A stretch of DNA of 64,000 nucleotides from Pigmentiphaga sp. NML080357 (GTDB taxonomy: Bacteria; Pseudomonadota; Gammaproteobacteria; Burkholderiales; Burkholderiaceae_B). The notes under the pieces are model-generated. The model saw nothing but the letters and a program-made list of their open reading frames with translations, had not been told where the DNA came from and did no database searches. Positions 40,606 through 49,585 of this stretch are shown here, in pieces. A program made the translations under genes and the position numbers. Numbering within the stretch: position 1 is the stretch's first letter; every line of letters begins with the position of its first letter. Where the stretch lies: the NCBI RefSeq assembly GCF_002188465.1, contig NZ_NINW01000024.1, positions 62,001-126,000 on the forward strand, given 5' to 3'.

Positions 40606-41613
40606 ATGCGCGAGCGCATTGCGGTTTTCCGGGCCCTGAATCTGGGCGACATGCTGTGTGCCGTGCCGGCGTTGCGGGCGCTGCGGCGCCGTTTTCCCGA
40701 TGCCGACATCGCTTTGGTCGGGTTGCCGTGGGCGGAGGCCTTCCAGCGGCGCTATGCGCGCTACCTCGACCGGTTCTTCCCCTTTCCCGGTTATCCCGGC
40801 TTGCCCGAGGCGGCTCCAGGGCCCGGGGAGCCCGAGGGGTTTCTTGCGCGCATGCGCGCGCAACGCTTCGACCTGTGCCTGCAGATGCACGGCTGCGGTC
40901 CGGCCAGCAACACTGTCGTCGGGCGCATGGGTGCTTGCGCGACGCTCGGTCTAGGCGTTTGCGAGGGCGATCCGCATGTGCAGGTGTGGCCTTACCCGCA
41001 CGGCAAGCACGAGGTCCAGCGCAATCTCTACCTGCTGCAGCAGGGATTGGGCCTCTCCGCTGCCGACGACAGGCTCGAGTTTCCGCTCATGGAGCAAGAC
41101 TGGGCCGAGCTGGATGCTCGCCCCGAGCTCGGCGATTGCCGGACTGCGCCGTATGCCTGTCTGCATCCGGGAGCGAGGGATCCGGCCAAGCGCTGGGCGC
41201 CGCGCGATTTCGCGGCAGTCGGCGATGCGCTCGCCGCTCGAGGGCTGCGCGTGGTGCTGACCGGCTCGGCCTCGGAGCGGCCAATCGCGCTCGAGGTCGC
41301 CCGCCATATGCGATCCCGCGCATGGAACGCCGCCTGCGACATATCCGTGGGAGGGCTGGCGGCATTGATCGCGGACGCCCGGCTGCTGGTTTCCAACGAT
41401 ACCGGCGCGGCGCATCTGGCAAGCGCCCTGGGGGTTCCGAGCGTGGTCGTGTTTTTCGCCACCGATCCTGTCCGCTGGGGGCCGCCGGCGTACGGTCCTT
41501 ATCGCGTGGCGGGCGGATCGGACAAGCCGACCGTAGGGCGGGTCATGGAACAGGCAGAGGCCTTGCTCGAGATGGCGCCGGCCCTGCGGCGCACAGAGAC
41601 AGCGCAAGCGTAA
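40606..41613 (+). CDS. Glycosyltransferase family 9 (heptosyltransferase-like)
   Basis: A 335-residue cytoplasmic enzyme. IAVFRALNLGDMLCAVPALRALRRRFP at the N-terminus and VSNDTGAAHLASALGVPSVVVFF near the end are GT9 signatures. LHPGARDPAKRWAPRDFAAV is the donor-site region. Such enzymes add heptose or related sugars to lipid A-core. It starts 4 bp after manC and converges on a second, frameshifted GT9 gene, overlapping its 3' end by 71 bp. Confidence 0.93.
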   Translation: MRERIAVFRALNLGDMLCAVPALRALRRRFPDADIALVGLPWAEAFQRRYARYLDRFFPFPGYPGLPEAAPGPGEPEGFLARMRAQRFDLCLQMHGCGPASNTVVGRMGACATLGLGVCEGDPHVQVWPYPHGKHEVQRNLYLLQQGLGLSAADDRLEFPLMEQDWAELDARPELGDCRTAPYACLHPGARDPAKRWAPRDFAAVGDALAARGLRVVLTGSASERPIALEVARHMRSRAWNAACDISVGGLAALIADARLLVSNDTGAAHLASALGVPSVVVFFATDPVRWGPPAYGPYRVAGGSDKPTVGRVMEQAEALLEMAPALRRTETAQA

Positions 41614-42653
41614 TGACCTCGTCCGCGCTCACGTCGTCGACGAACGAGGCGGTATGGCCGCAGTCGTGCTCCATGCAGTGCTCGCCGCAGACCGGGCAGT
41701 GGATGCGGTACGAAACGGCGATGCGGTGCCGCAGCACCGACGGTGGACCATAAGCCGGCACGTTGCCCACCCAATAGATCGTCACCGTGGGCACGCCCAG
41801 GGCCCGCGCCAGGTGGGCCGGGCCGGTGTCGTTCGAGACCAGTATCTGCGAGCGGGCCAGCAACGCGCACAGGCCGCCGGGAGACAGCAACCCCGCGATT
41901 TCCATTGCGGGCCGGCGCATTGTCTGCCGTACCTGGCGCGAGATCCTGTTCTCCGGGGCCGCCATGAATGAGTATGCGCATGCCGCTTGCCGCCAGGGCG
42001 TCGCCGACCTGGGCGAACCGCGCGGCGCTCCAGCATCGCCGGGGGTCGCGGGCGCCCGGCTGAAGCACCGCCAGCCGACCCCCGATGTCGGGCAGCCGTG
42101 CCTGCAGTTCGCGCTCATCGGCCTCTGTGAGCGAGATCCGCGGTTCCGCGCGGACGGCACGCGCACCGACCAGGCCCGCGCATTCGAGCAGCAGATGGAT
42201 GCGCGGGTGTAGATCCACCGATGACTGGATGTAGGGAAAATTCCGGTCGAGAGGTGCGGCATCCGGCGCGCGGAATCCCGCCGTTACGCGTGCGCCCAGC
42301 GCAAGCACGAGCGGGTTGCTATAGGCCCCGCCGCCGTGCAGTTGCAGGGCCAGGTCGAATCGGCGGCCGCGCATGTCATGGAGAAAACGCGCCACGGCGG
42401 GGTCGCAGCGGGGGGCATTCGCGGGGGCTGTCACTCCCGGGATCGCCGGCAGGCAGATTGTTTCGTCGACAGGGCCGGGCCGTCCGGCAAGAAAGGAGGC
42501 GTGCCAGGAGGTGCCAAGCAATGCCAGATGCGCATGCGGGTAGGCGTTGCGCACCGCTTCCAGGGCGGGCAGCGTCAGCACGAAATCGCCGATGGCATTG
42601 GCGCGCAGCACGGCGATCCGCGCGACTCCGGGGACGGCCGACGAAACGGACAC
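41543..42653 (-). pseudogene. GT9 glycosyltransferase interrupted by a frameshift
   Basis: Two frames together make one GT9 enzyme of about 370 residues. From ATG at 42653, the first frame runs through VARIAVLRANAIGDFVLTLPAL to MRILIHGGPGE, then loses similarity. A second frame continues ENRISRQVRQTM and includes VSNDTGPAHLARALGVPTV before stopping at 41543. The switch lies at the run of four G on the + strand at 41955-41958; removing one base restores GG-P-E-N continuity. Everything after that point in the first frame is non-GT9. It could be a real mutation, slippage, or a sequencing error. A CxxC-type HCPVCGEHC motif is near the end. Confidence 0.85.
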
Positions 42654-42657
42654 GGCC

Positions 42658-43491
42658 TCAGCCCGATGCCGTTACGCCGAGCGGCGCGAGCCCGCGCCAG
42701 ACCGGCAAGTCGACTTCCCTGTTGGGCACCGTGGTCGGCAACTCCTGGTGATAGGCGCCGGAAGGCATGATGCCGCAGCCACCATGGCGAGCCATGACCG
42801 CGAGCTGAGCGCGCACGTCCTCGCCGCAGTGTTCGGGCGGCACCTCGCGCCAGAAGGAAAAACCGCCGCAATCGATAAGCTTGAGCCGGTCGTACAGCAC
42901 GCAGCCGCCTGCCCAGGCAAGCTTGTAGAGGCGCCATCGGCCCGGTGGAATGGTCTGTGCGTTCTGGACGTGCCAAAGATTCGCCGCGTTGTGCAAGAGG
43001 TGCCGCGCCCACTCTGGCGAGCCGGGCACGACGCGCTCGGGCGTGACCGCGTTTCCTTCCCAGAACTCTACCCGTTGCTGCAGGGGACGCACGTCCTTGG
43101 CATAGGAAAGGCCGATTACCGCACTTCCCACGAAGCCGCATCGTGTCAGCGCCAGGGCGTTGACCATGCGATCGAGTACCCCGGGTTCCAGGATGACATC
43201 ATCGTCGAGAAACAGGACGTAGGGTGCGGTGGCTTGCTCGAGCAGGGCTTGGCGCTGCTGGGCCAGGCCGCGCCGGGGAAGGTTGCGTGAGGCAAGGACC
43301 TCGCGTCCACGCGCCCGCAGCACACGGATGACGGCCTGCGCTTCAGCCGCCTCGAATCCCGCCTGGCCATCCGACTGATCCAGGATCATGATCCGGAAGT
43401 CGCCGAACGTCTGGCCGATCAACGCCGACAGGGTAACCGCGAGGGCGGCGGGGCGGTCGCGGGTGGGGATCAGCACGTCGACCTGCGTCAT
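42658..43491 (-). CDS. Glycosyltransferase family 2
   Basis: A 277-residue GT-A fold enzyme. VDVLIPTRDRPAALAVTLSAL is the N-terminal nucleotide-sugar site and PYVLFLDDDVILEPG holds the DxD metal motif. The acceptor-side Glu-containing stretch (EHCGEDVRAQLAVMARH) is present. ATG at 43491 lies 2 bp past the DUF4254 stop. It probably adds a sugar in the same LPS/O-chain pathway as the neighbouring GT9 enzymes. Confidence 0.9.
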   Translation of the reverse strand: MTQVDVLIPTRDRPAALAVTLSALIGQTFGDFRIMILDQSDGQAGFEAAEAQAVIRVLRARGREVLASRNLPRRGLAQQRQALLEQATAPYVLFLDDDVILEPGVLDRMVNALALTRCGFVGSAVIGLSYAKDVRPLQQRVEFWEGNAVTPERVVPGSPEWARHLLHNAANLWHVQNAQTIPPGRWRLYKLAWAGGCVLYDRLKLIDCGGFSFWREVPPEHCGEDVRAQLAVMARHGGCGIMPSGAYHQELPTTVPNREVDLPVWRGLAPLGVTASG

Positions 43492-43493
43492 CG

Positions 43494-44132
43494 TCAGGCC
43501 TCCTGCAGCGCGCCGGTGCCGTAAAGATACGGGTTGAGACTGGGATCGTTGTACATCTTGAACTGGCGATGCGCCCGGTAAGTGCATCGCCCGGTCCGCA
43601 TGCCGTCGAGCAACAGCCGCAGGCAGTGGCGAAGATGGTCCCGTTGCGCCCGGAGGCTAGCCAGCTTGGCGACGCAGCGCTGCCGGTGGTCCGGCGCTGC
43701 GTCGGGACGGCGGCATTGCCTCGCCATGTGGTGGACCTTCAGACTGCCGATCGACAGGCGGTCGATCAGCGACCCCGCTGTCTCGCTGTTGACCCACGCG
43801 TCTTCGGACGGCGCCGGACAGTGGCGCGAGACCGCTTCCAGGATCACGTCGTCCATGGCTTCGACCGCATCGTTCCGGCATTGGTTGTAGCGGTCGATGG
43901 CCCGCTTGTTGGCGGCGATCGCGGCGTCCGGCACGTCGGTGCGGCGCGCCTGGTCTTCTTCCATCCACAGCAACGAGTTGAAACGGTGGTTGTCCAGGAC
44001 GTGGGCCAGGAGCGCATCCGTGGCTTGGTAGCCGGTTTGCAGCGGCCATCCCGGCGTCGTGAGCGTGCGCTCGTGCAGCGCGTCGATCAGGATCGGATCG
44101 CATAGCGTTGGCGGGACTTTCTGGCTGTCCAT
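43494..44132 (-). CDS. DUF4254 protein of a glycan locus
   Basis: A 212-residue protein from ATG at 44132. FNSLLWMEEDQARRTDVPDAAIAANKRAIDRYNQCRNDAVE (in part) is the DUF4254 signature. The protein is helical, polar and cytoplasmic. This family is found in glycosyltransferase clusters, and here it opens an operon with GT2 and GT9. The biochemical role is unknown. Confidence 0.9.
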   Translation of the reverse strand: MDSQKVPPTLCDPILIDALHERTLTTPGWPLQTGYQATDALLAHVLDNHRFNSLLWMEEDQARRTDVPDAAIAANKRAIDRYNQCRNDAVEAMDDVILEAVSRHCPAPSEDAWVNSETAGSLIDRLSIGSLKVHHMARQCRRPDAAPDHRQRCVAKLASLRAQRDHLRHCLRLLLDGMRTGRCTYRAHRQFKMYNDPSLNPYLYGTGALQEA

Positions 44133-44392
44133 GCTGTTCTCCTCGGGCCCGCGCGTGATGGTTCGACGCCTTGGCGATGCAAGGGCTGTGCCCGAGCCCT
44201 CCAGGAATGCAGCAGGCGCGATGGTCAAGCAAGCGCGCGCTAGCGGCGACGGAGCGAGGATGAGTAGACGATCACGCGGGAAGTAAAAAAAACGTCATGC
44301 CGCAAGCGTGCTCCACCACGGGATAGGCGCCGGTATCGCGTTCTTGGCCCCCGGGGCATGCGGGAACGGGTCTTGCGAACGGCCGGACGGTC

Positions 44393-44420
44393 CGCGCCGC
44401 GGTTCCGGCGCGCCGTTTTT
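44393..44420 (+). terminator. Terminator-like hairpin in the cytochrome leader
   Basis: CGCGCCG (44393-44399), loop of six, CGGCGCG (44406-44412), then CCG and five T. It lies about 23 bp before the cytochrome c start. No + strand gene ends upstream, so it may be an attenuator. The rest of the 44133-44442 gap holds A-rich sequence near 44285 and no coding frame I can support. Confidence 0.4.
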
Positions 44421-44442
44421 CTCTTCCTTATCGGGGGCCCGC

Positions 44443-44772
44443 GTGAGATACCTCTTCATCGCCTTGGCGGCGAGTGTGGCGTCGGCCAGTGCCGTTGCCC
44501 AGGCTCCGCCTGCAAGTCCGCAGCAGCTCGCCAAGCAGCACAACTGCCTCGCCTGTCATGCGGCGGCCACCAAGCTGGTCGGTCCTTCCTACCAGGACGT
44601 GGCCGCCAAGTACCGGGACGACCCCAAGGCGCCCGAATACCTGGCGACCAAGATAAAGCAGGGCAGCTCCGGAGTATGGGGACCCGTACCCATGCCCCCG
44701 AACGCCGGCCTCAACGATGCCGAGGTCAAGACGCTGGTGGACTGGATCCTGGCGGGCGCACCCGACAAATAG
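44443..44772 (+). CDS. Small periplasmic c-type cytochrome
   Basis: A 109-residue protein starting at GTG 44443. Signal peptide (RYLFIALAASVASASAVAQ), then one haem site C-L-A-C-H and the axial Met region PVPMPPNAGL. This is the cytochrome c551/c-class I layout. It lies upstream of the dehydrogenase small subunit, and probably passes electrons from the dehydrogenase toward an oxidase. Confidence 0.9.
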   Translation: MRYLFIALAASVASASAVAQAPPASPQQLAKQHNCLACHAAATKLVGPSYQDVAAKYRDDPKAPEYLATKIKQGSSGVWGPVPMPPNAGLNDAEVKTLVDWILAGAPDK

Positions 44773-44831
44773 AGAGATCAACCCGGGCCGTGCCGGCCAG
44801 GGCGCGGCCGCTTCATCGCGAGAGAAAAAGA

Positions 44832-45629
44832 ATGGATGCATCTCGTCGAACGTTCCTGAAGGCCGCGGGCGCCGCCGCGGTGGTCTCGGGCAGCGACGTC
44901 GCGGCGCAGGCCCGGCAGGACGCGGCGCACGCCGCCTCGCACGAGCAGCATGCGCACGCGCCCTCCGCGGCTTCCGGCCGGGCTCCGTACCTGTTCTTCA
45001 ATGCCGACGAGGCTGCCTTCATGGAGGCAGCCGTCGCGCGGCTGATACCTGCGGACGAAGCCGGCCCGGGCGCGATCGAGGCCGGCGTGCCTGCCTATAT
45101 CGATAACCAGCTTGCCGGAGCATGGGGCGCCGGCGAGCGCCTGTATCGCGGCGGCCCCTGGCAGCTCGGTACGCCCCAGCAGGGCTACCAGCTGCCGTTC
45201 ACGCCGGCAGAGCTGTTCCGTCATGGCCTGAAGGCGGTGCGCGAGGACCTGCGGCGCAGCTACGGTTCCCCGGAGTTCGAGGGCCTGCCGCCCGAGCAGC
45301 AGGACGCCTACCTCGAAGCCATGCGTGCAGGCAAGCGCGACCTGGACGGCGTGCCTTCCGAGGTTTTCTTCGAGTCCTTGTGGGCGCTCACCATCGAGGG
45401 TTTTTTCTGCGATCCGGTGTATGGCGGGAACAAGGACATGGTGTCGTGGAAGATGATCGGTTTTCCCGGCGCCTACGCCAACTACTACCACCTCGTGGAC
45501 CAGCATGGCCTGGCGTTCGACCGGCCGCCCATGAGCCTCGCGCAGAACGGGCGCGGGGTCATCCATCTTCACGCCGTTCGGGCCGGGCAGGGCGCGGCCG
45601 GCGGCGCTCCCGGCAAGAAAGGAAACTGA
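44832..45629 (+). CDS. Gluconate 2-dehydrogenase subunit 3-like protein, Tat-exported
   Basis: A 265-residue protein with Tat signal SRRTFLKAAG. A His-rich stretch (HAASHEQHAHAPS) follows. The remainder (FNADEAAFMEAAVARLIPADEAGPGA, LWALTIEGFFCDPVYGGNKDMVSWKMIGFPGAY) is the subunit 3 family. This small subunit carries the flavoprotein through Tat in folded form. Its stop lies 1 bp before the GMC gene. Confidence 0.93.
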   Translation: MDASRRTFLKAAGAAAVVSGSDVAAQARQDAAHAASHEQHAHAPSAASGRAPYLFFNADEAAFMEAAVARLIPADEAGPGAIEAGVPAYIDNQLAGAWGAGERLYRGGPWQLGTPQQGYQLPFTPAELFRHGLKAVREDLRRSYGSPEFEGLPPEQQDAYLEAMRAGKRDLDGVPSEVFFESLWALTIEGFFCDPVYGGNKDMVSWKMIGFPGAYANYYHLVDQHGLAFDRPPMSLAQNGRGVIHLHAVRAGQGAAGGAPGKKGN

Positions 45630-45630
45630 C

Positions 45631-47400
45631 ATGGCGACTCGCCTGCAACCCGTGGATGCGGTCCTCATCGGCGTCGGACTGGTGGGAACCATGCTGGGCC
45701 GCGAACTTACCCGTGCGGGATTGAAGGTGGTGGGGCTGGAGCGCGGCGAGCCGCGTCATACGGTACCGGACTTTCAAGGGCCGCACATGCACGATGAGCT
45801 GCGGTACTCGGTGCGCAAGGCGCTGATGCAGGACAACACCAAGGAAACGCTGACTTTTCGCAACCATGCCGGCCAGACCGCGCTGCCCATCCGCAGGTGG
45901 GAAGGTTTCCTGCCGGGCACCGGGCTGGGTGGCGCGGCTGTCCATTGGAACGGCCAGACGTACCGTTTCCAGGACAGCGATCTGCGCATGCGTACCCTGA
46001 CGGCCGAGCGCTATGGCGCGAACTTCATGGCGCGGGACCTGCTGGTCCAGGACTGGGGCGTGAGCGCGGCCGACCTGGAGCCCTACTACGACCGGTTCGA
46101 ATACCTGCTCGGGATCAGCGGCAAGGCGGGACATCTGAATGGCAGGAAGATTCCCGGCGGGAATCCCTTCGAGGACAACCGCAGCCGCGACTATCCCACG
46201 CCACCCATGAAGGAACCGTACGGTTCCGCCATGTTCCGCAAGGCGGCCGAGAGCCTGGGCCACCACCCTTATCCGCAGCCGTCGGCGAACCTGAGCCAGC
46301 CTTACGTCAATCCCGAGGGCATGACCCTGAATACCTGCATGTTCTGCGGCTTCTGCGAACGATACGGCTGCGAGCACTACGCCAAGTCCTCTCCGCAGAC
46401 CATCCTGCTGCCGGTGTTGCTCAACGACAAGAACTTCGAGTTGCGCACGCGGTGCCAGGTGCTGCGCATCAACAAGGACGCCTCCGGCAAGCGTGCGACC
46501 GGCGCGACATACGTGGACGGAACCGGGCGCGAGTTCGAACAGCCCGCGGATCTCGTCATTCTCGGCGGGTTCGCGCTCAACAACGTGCGCATGCTGCTCT
46601 TGTCCGGCATCGGGACGCCCTACGACCCGCAGACCGGCAAGGGGGTGGTGGGGCGCAACTACGCCTACCAGACCATGAGCGCCGTCCAGGTGTTCTACGG
46701 CCAGGACATCAACATCAATCCGTTCATGCGGTCCGGGGCGAGCGGTACGGTCATCTCCGATTTCGTCGGCGACAACTTCGACCATGGGCCGCTCGGCTTC
46801 GTGGGCGGCGCGTACATCGGCGAAGTCATGAGCCATGGCCGGCCGATCGAATTCCACCCGACGCCGCCGGGCACGCCGGCCTGGGGCTCGGACTGGAAGA
46901 AGGCGGTGATCAAGCACTACAACCACACGGCCGTGCTCAACGTCCATGGAAGCTCGGTGTCCTGTACGCGCAACTATCTCGATCTCGATCCCACTTACCG
47001 GGACGCATGGGGCCTGCCGCTGCTGCGGATGACCTTCGACTTCCACGAAAACGACCTGAAGATGTCCCAGTACCTGACGGCGCGGGCGCTGGAGATCGGC
47101 AAGGCCATGGGCGGGCGGGAGGTCGTGGGCAGCCCGCGCAAGGGGCCCTACACGGTTACCCAGTATCAGACGACGCACAACACCGGAGGCACCGTCATGG
47201 GCGACGATCCTTCCACCAGCGTGGTCAACCGCTACCTGCAAAGCTGGGACCTGCCCAATTTGTTCGTCATCGGCGCATCGAACTTCCCGCAGAACGCCTC
47301 GTACAACCCCACGGGCACGGTAGGGGCGCTGGCGTACTGGGCGGCCGATGCCATCGTCAGACAATACCTTCGCTCCCCGGGGCCATTGGTGCACGCATGA
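45631..47400 (+). CDS. GMC oxidoreductase, large subunit of a membrane-linked dehydrogenase
   Basis: A 589-residue flavoprotein. AVLIGVGLVGTMLGRELTRAGLKVVGLERG is the FAD-binding fold, and GTGLGGAAVHWNGQTYRF is the GMC stretch. C-terminal HNTGGTVMGDDPSTSVVNRY and SYNPTGTVGALAYWAADAI hold the active-site His and Asn regions. It has no own signal peptide and would be exported with the Tat subunit. It oxidises an alcohol or sugar acid in the periplasm; the family match is gluconate 2-dehydrogenase-like but the substrate is inferred. Confidence 0.93.
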   Translation: MATRLQPVDAVLIGVGLVGTMLGRELTRAGLKVVGLERGEPRHTVPDFQGPHMHDELRYSVRKALMQDNTKETLTFRNHAGQTALPIRRWEGFLPGTGLGGAAVHWNGQTYRFQDSDLRMRTLTAERYGANFMARDLLVQDWGVSAADLEPYYDRFEYLLGISGKAGHLNGRKIPGGNPFEDNRSRDYPTPPMKEPYGSAMFRKAAESLGHHPYPQPSANLSQPYVNPEGMTLNTCMFCGFCERYGCEHYAKSSPQTILLPVLLNDKNFELRTRCQVLRINKDASGKRATGATYVDGTGREFEQPADLVILGGFALNNVRMLLLSGIGTPYDPQTGKGVVGRNYAYQTMSAVQVFYGQDININPFMRSGASGTVISDFVGDNFDHGPLGFVGGAYIGEVMSHGRPIEFHPTPPGTPAWGSDWKKAVIKHYNHTAVLNVHGSSVSCTRNYLDLDPTYRDAWGLPLLRMTFDFHENDLKMSQYLTARALEIGKAMGGREVVGSPRKGPYTVTQYQTTHNTGGTVMGDDPSTSVVNRYLQSWDLPNLFVIGASNFPQNASYNPTGTVGALAYWAADAIVRQYLRSPGPLVHA

Positions 47401-48296
47401 AGCCATCGATATTTGCCTGTTTGCGGGTGGGCGGATTCGCCGCGGCGTGCGGCCTGGCCGCCGCCGCGCAGGCGCAGAACAATCCGCCGGCAACCGGCGC
47501 GCAAGCCGGCCGCACGCTGGCCCAGCAAGGGTTTCCGGCGCGCGGTGTCGCCGCCTGCGCCAGCTGCCACGGCGCGCAGGGAGAAGGCAACGCGGCGGCC
47601 GGGTTCCCCCGTCTTGCGGGGCAGTCGTCGGTGTATCTGGCGCGGCAGCTCCTGAGCTATGCCCAGGGCGGCCGGGACAACCCGGTCATGTCGCCCATCG
47701 CCAAGTCGCTGAGTCCGGAAGAGCGCACGGCGGTCTCCGTCTACTACGCCGGCCTGCCGCCCGCCGAAGCGGCATCCGGCGGCCAGGCGCCGGGCAACGC
47801 GCCAGGCAATGTCGAGCGCGGGCGCACGCTAGCCACGGTGGGCGACGAGACGCTGATGGTGCAGGGCTGCGCCAACTGCCACGGTCCCGGCGGCGTCGGC
47901 GAGGCGCCGGACTATCCGCTGCTGGCCGGGCAGCACGCCGGCTATCTGGCGGCCGCGCTCGAGGCATTCAAGAACGGCAGCCGCAATAACGATCCCTCGG
48001 GACAGATGAGCATCATCGCCAAGCGCTTGAGCAGCGAAGACATCGCCGCGCTGGCCGCGTACTTCTCGCGCCAGCCGGTGCCCGTCGGTGCCGCTGCCCA
48101 GGCGGCCGAGGCGCGGGCGTTGCGCCAGCAGGCCATCAGCGGAACCTCCGGACCGCTTCGGCGGACGCAGCAGGGAGGCACGGGAGGCGAAGCCGGCGTG
48201 GGAACCGAGGGCGGCGCGCCCACTACCGGCGGCGGACAAGGTCCCGGCGGCGGGGGAGCGACACGGCAGGATTCCACCGGGGGGCCGCCAAAGTAG
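47397..48296 (+). CDS. Di-haem c-type cytochrome with Gly-rich tail
   Basis: A 299-residue protein whose ATG overlaps the GMC stop by 4 bp. Signal peptide cleaved near AQAQ, then two cytochrome domains each with one haem site: CASCH and CANCH. Residues about 255-299 form a glycine-rich, low-complexity tail (GGAPTTGGGQGPGGGG), unusual for such cytochromes. It is the electron acceptor of the dehydrogenase. Confidence 0.93.
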   Translation: MKPSIFACLRVGGFAAACGLAAAAQAQNNPPATGAQAGRTLAQQGFPARGVAACASCHGAQGEGNAAAGFPRLAGQSSVYLARQLLSYAQGGRDNPVMSPIAKSLSPEERTAVSVYYAGLPPAEAASGGQAPGNAPGNVERGRTLATVGDETLMVQGCANCHGPGGVGEAPDYPLLAGQHAGYLAAALEAFKNGSRNNDPSGQMSIIAKRLSSEDIAALAAYFSRQPVPVGAAAQAAEARALRQQAISGTSGPLRRTQQGGTGGEAGVGTEGGAPTTGGGQGPGGGGATRQDSTGGPPK

Positions 48297-48314
48297 ATAT
48301 CCGGAGCCGGTCCG

Positions 48315-49553
48315 CTAGCGGATGGCTCCCCTTGCTCGCAGGTCCTGGATCTCGGGGTCGTCCAGGCCGGCCAGGTCGCGCAGCACGGCGTCGGTGTGTT
48401 CGCCGAGGTAAGGCGCGCGCCGGACGGGCACGGCGGAATCCGACAGCTTGATCGGCATGCCGACGTTGGCCCAGCGGCCACGTTCGGGATCGTCGATTTC
48501 CACATACATGTCGCGGTGCCTGACGTGGGAGTCCCGCACAAGGTCCCCGGTGGAGAGCACCGGGCCGCAGGCGATGCCGAGGCCGGTCAGGATTGCGAAC
48601 ATCTCACTCTTGTCATGGCGCAGGGTCACCGACTCGATCGTGGTCCACAGCGCCTGTTGATGGGCTCGCCGGGCCTGCGGCGAGGCATAGTCCGGATGCC
48701 GGGCCAGTTCCTCTCCGCCGATGAAGCGGGCCAGCGGTTCCCATGACGCATCCTGCAGGACGATGTAGAGATAATCGTTCTGCCCCCCGGGCTTGCAGCG
48801 GACCGCATTTCCCAGCAGCGCACCGCCGGAGTAATTGCCTGCGCGGGGAACGGCAGTGAGATCCTCGGCCGGCGTGGGATATTCGGGCAAGGGGCCGGTG
48901 GCCAGGCGTTGATGATCGCGCCATTTGACCCGGCACAGGTTCATGACCGCGTCCATCATCGCGCATTCGACGCGCTGGCCCTTGCCGGTGCGCGACCGCT
49001 GGTACAGCGCGGCCAGGAGGCCGGCCAGCAGATGGACCCCCGTGCCCGAATCCCCGACCTGGGCGCCGCTGACGGTGGGGCCGGTATCCGGGCCGCCCGT
49101 GACGCTCATCGCCCCGCCCATCGCCTGGGCGATGTTCTCGTAGGCCTTGAGGTCCCGATACGGGCCGGTGCTGCCGAATCCCTTGATCGAGCCGAGGATG
49201 AGGCCGGGGTGCGCGGCATGAAGCGTGTCCCACCCCAGGCCCAGCCGTTCCATGACGCCAGGGGCGAAATTCTCGACCAGGATGTCGCAGCGCTTGGCCA
49301 GTTCCAGGGCCACGTCGCGGCCGGCGGACGTCTTCAGGTCGATGACCACCGACTGCTTGTTGCAATTGAGCATGGCGAAGTACAGGCTGTCCGTGTCTTC
49401 GGCATGCCGCAGCTGGCGCCGCGTGACGTCTCCCTCGGGCGGCTCGATCTTGATGACCTGCGCACCCAGCCAGGCCAGCAGCTGGGTCGCGCTCGGTCCC
49501 GCCTGGACGTGGGTGAGGTCCAGGACGCGTATGCCGTGCAGCGCTGTCTCCAT
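48315..49553 (-). CDS. Class III CoA-transferase (CaiB/BaiF family)
   Basis: A 412-residue cytoplasmic enzyme. The start GIRVLDLTHVQAGPSATQLLAWLGAQVIKIE is the family signature; ILVENFAPGVMERLGLGWDTLHAAHPGLI and SIKGFGSTGPY follow. These enzymes move CoA between acids. It converges on the di-haem cytochrome and lies downstream of an alpha/beta hydrolase on the same strand, in a catabolic region. Confidence 0.94.
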   Translation of the reverse strand: METALHGIRVLDLTHVQAGPSATQLLAWLGAQVIKIEPPEGDVTRRQLRHAEDTDSLYFAMLNCNKQSVVIDLKTSAGRDVALELAKRCDILVENFAPGVMERLGLGWDTLHAAHPGLILGSIKGFGSTGPYRDLKAYENIAQAMGGAMSVTGGPDTGPTVSGAQVGDSGTGVHLLAGLLAALYQRSRTGKGQRVECAMMDAVMNLCRVKWRDHQRLATGPLPEYPTPAEDLTAVPRAGNYSGGALLGNAVRCKPGGQNDYLYIVLQDASWEPLARFIGGEELARHPDYASPQARRAHQQALWTTIESVTLRHDKSEMFAILTGLGIACGPVLSTGDLVRDSHVRHRDMYVEIDDPERGRWANVGMPIKLSDSAVPVRRAPYLGEHTDAVLRDLAGLDDPEIQDLRARGAIR

Positions 49554-49585
49554 GATGCCTTTTTAGCATCCCTGGAGGCGGGTTT

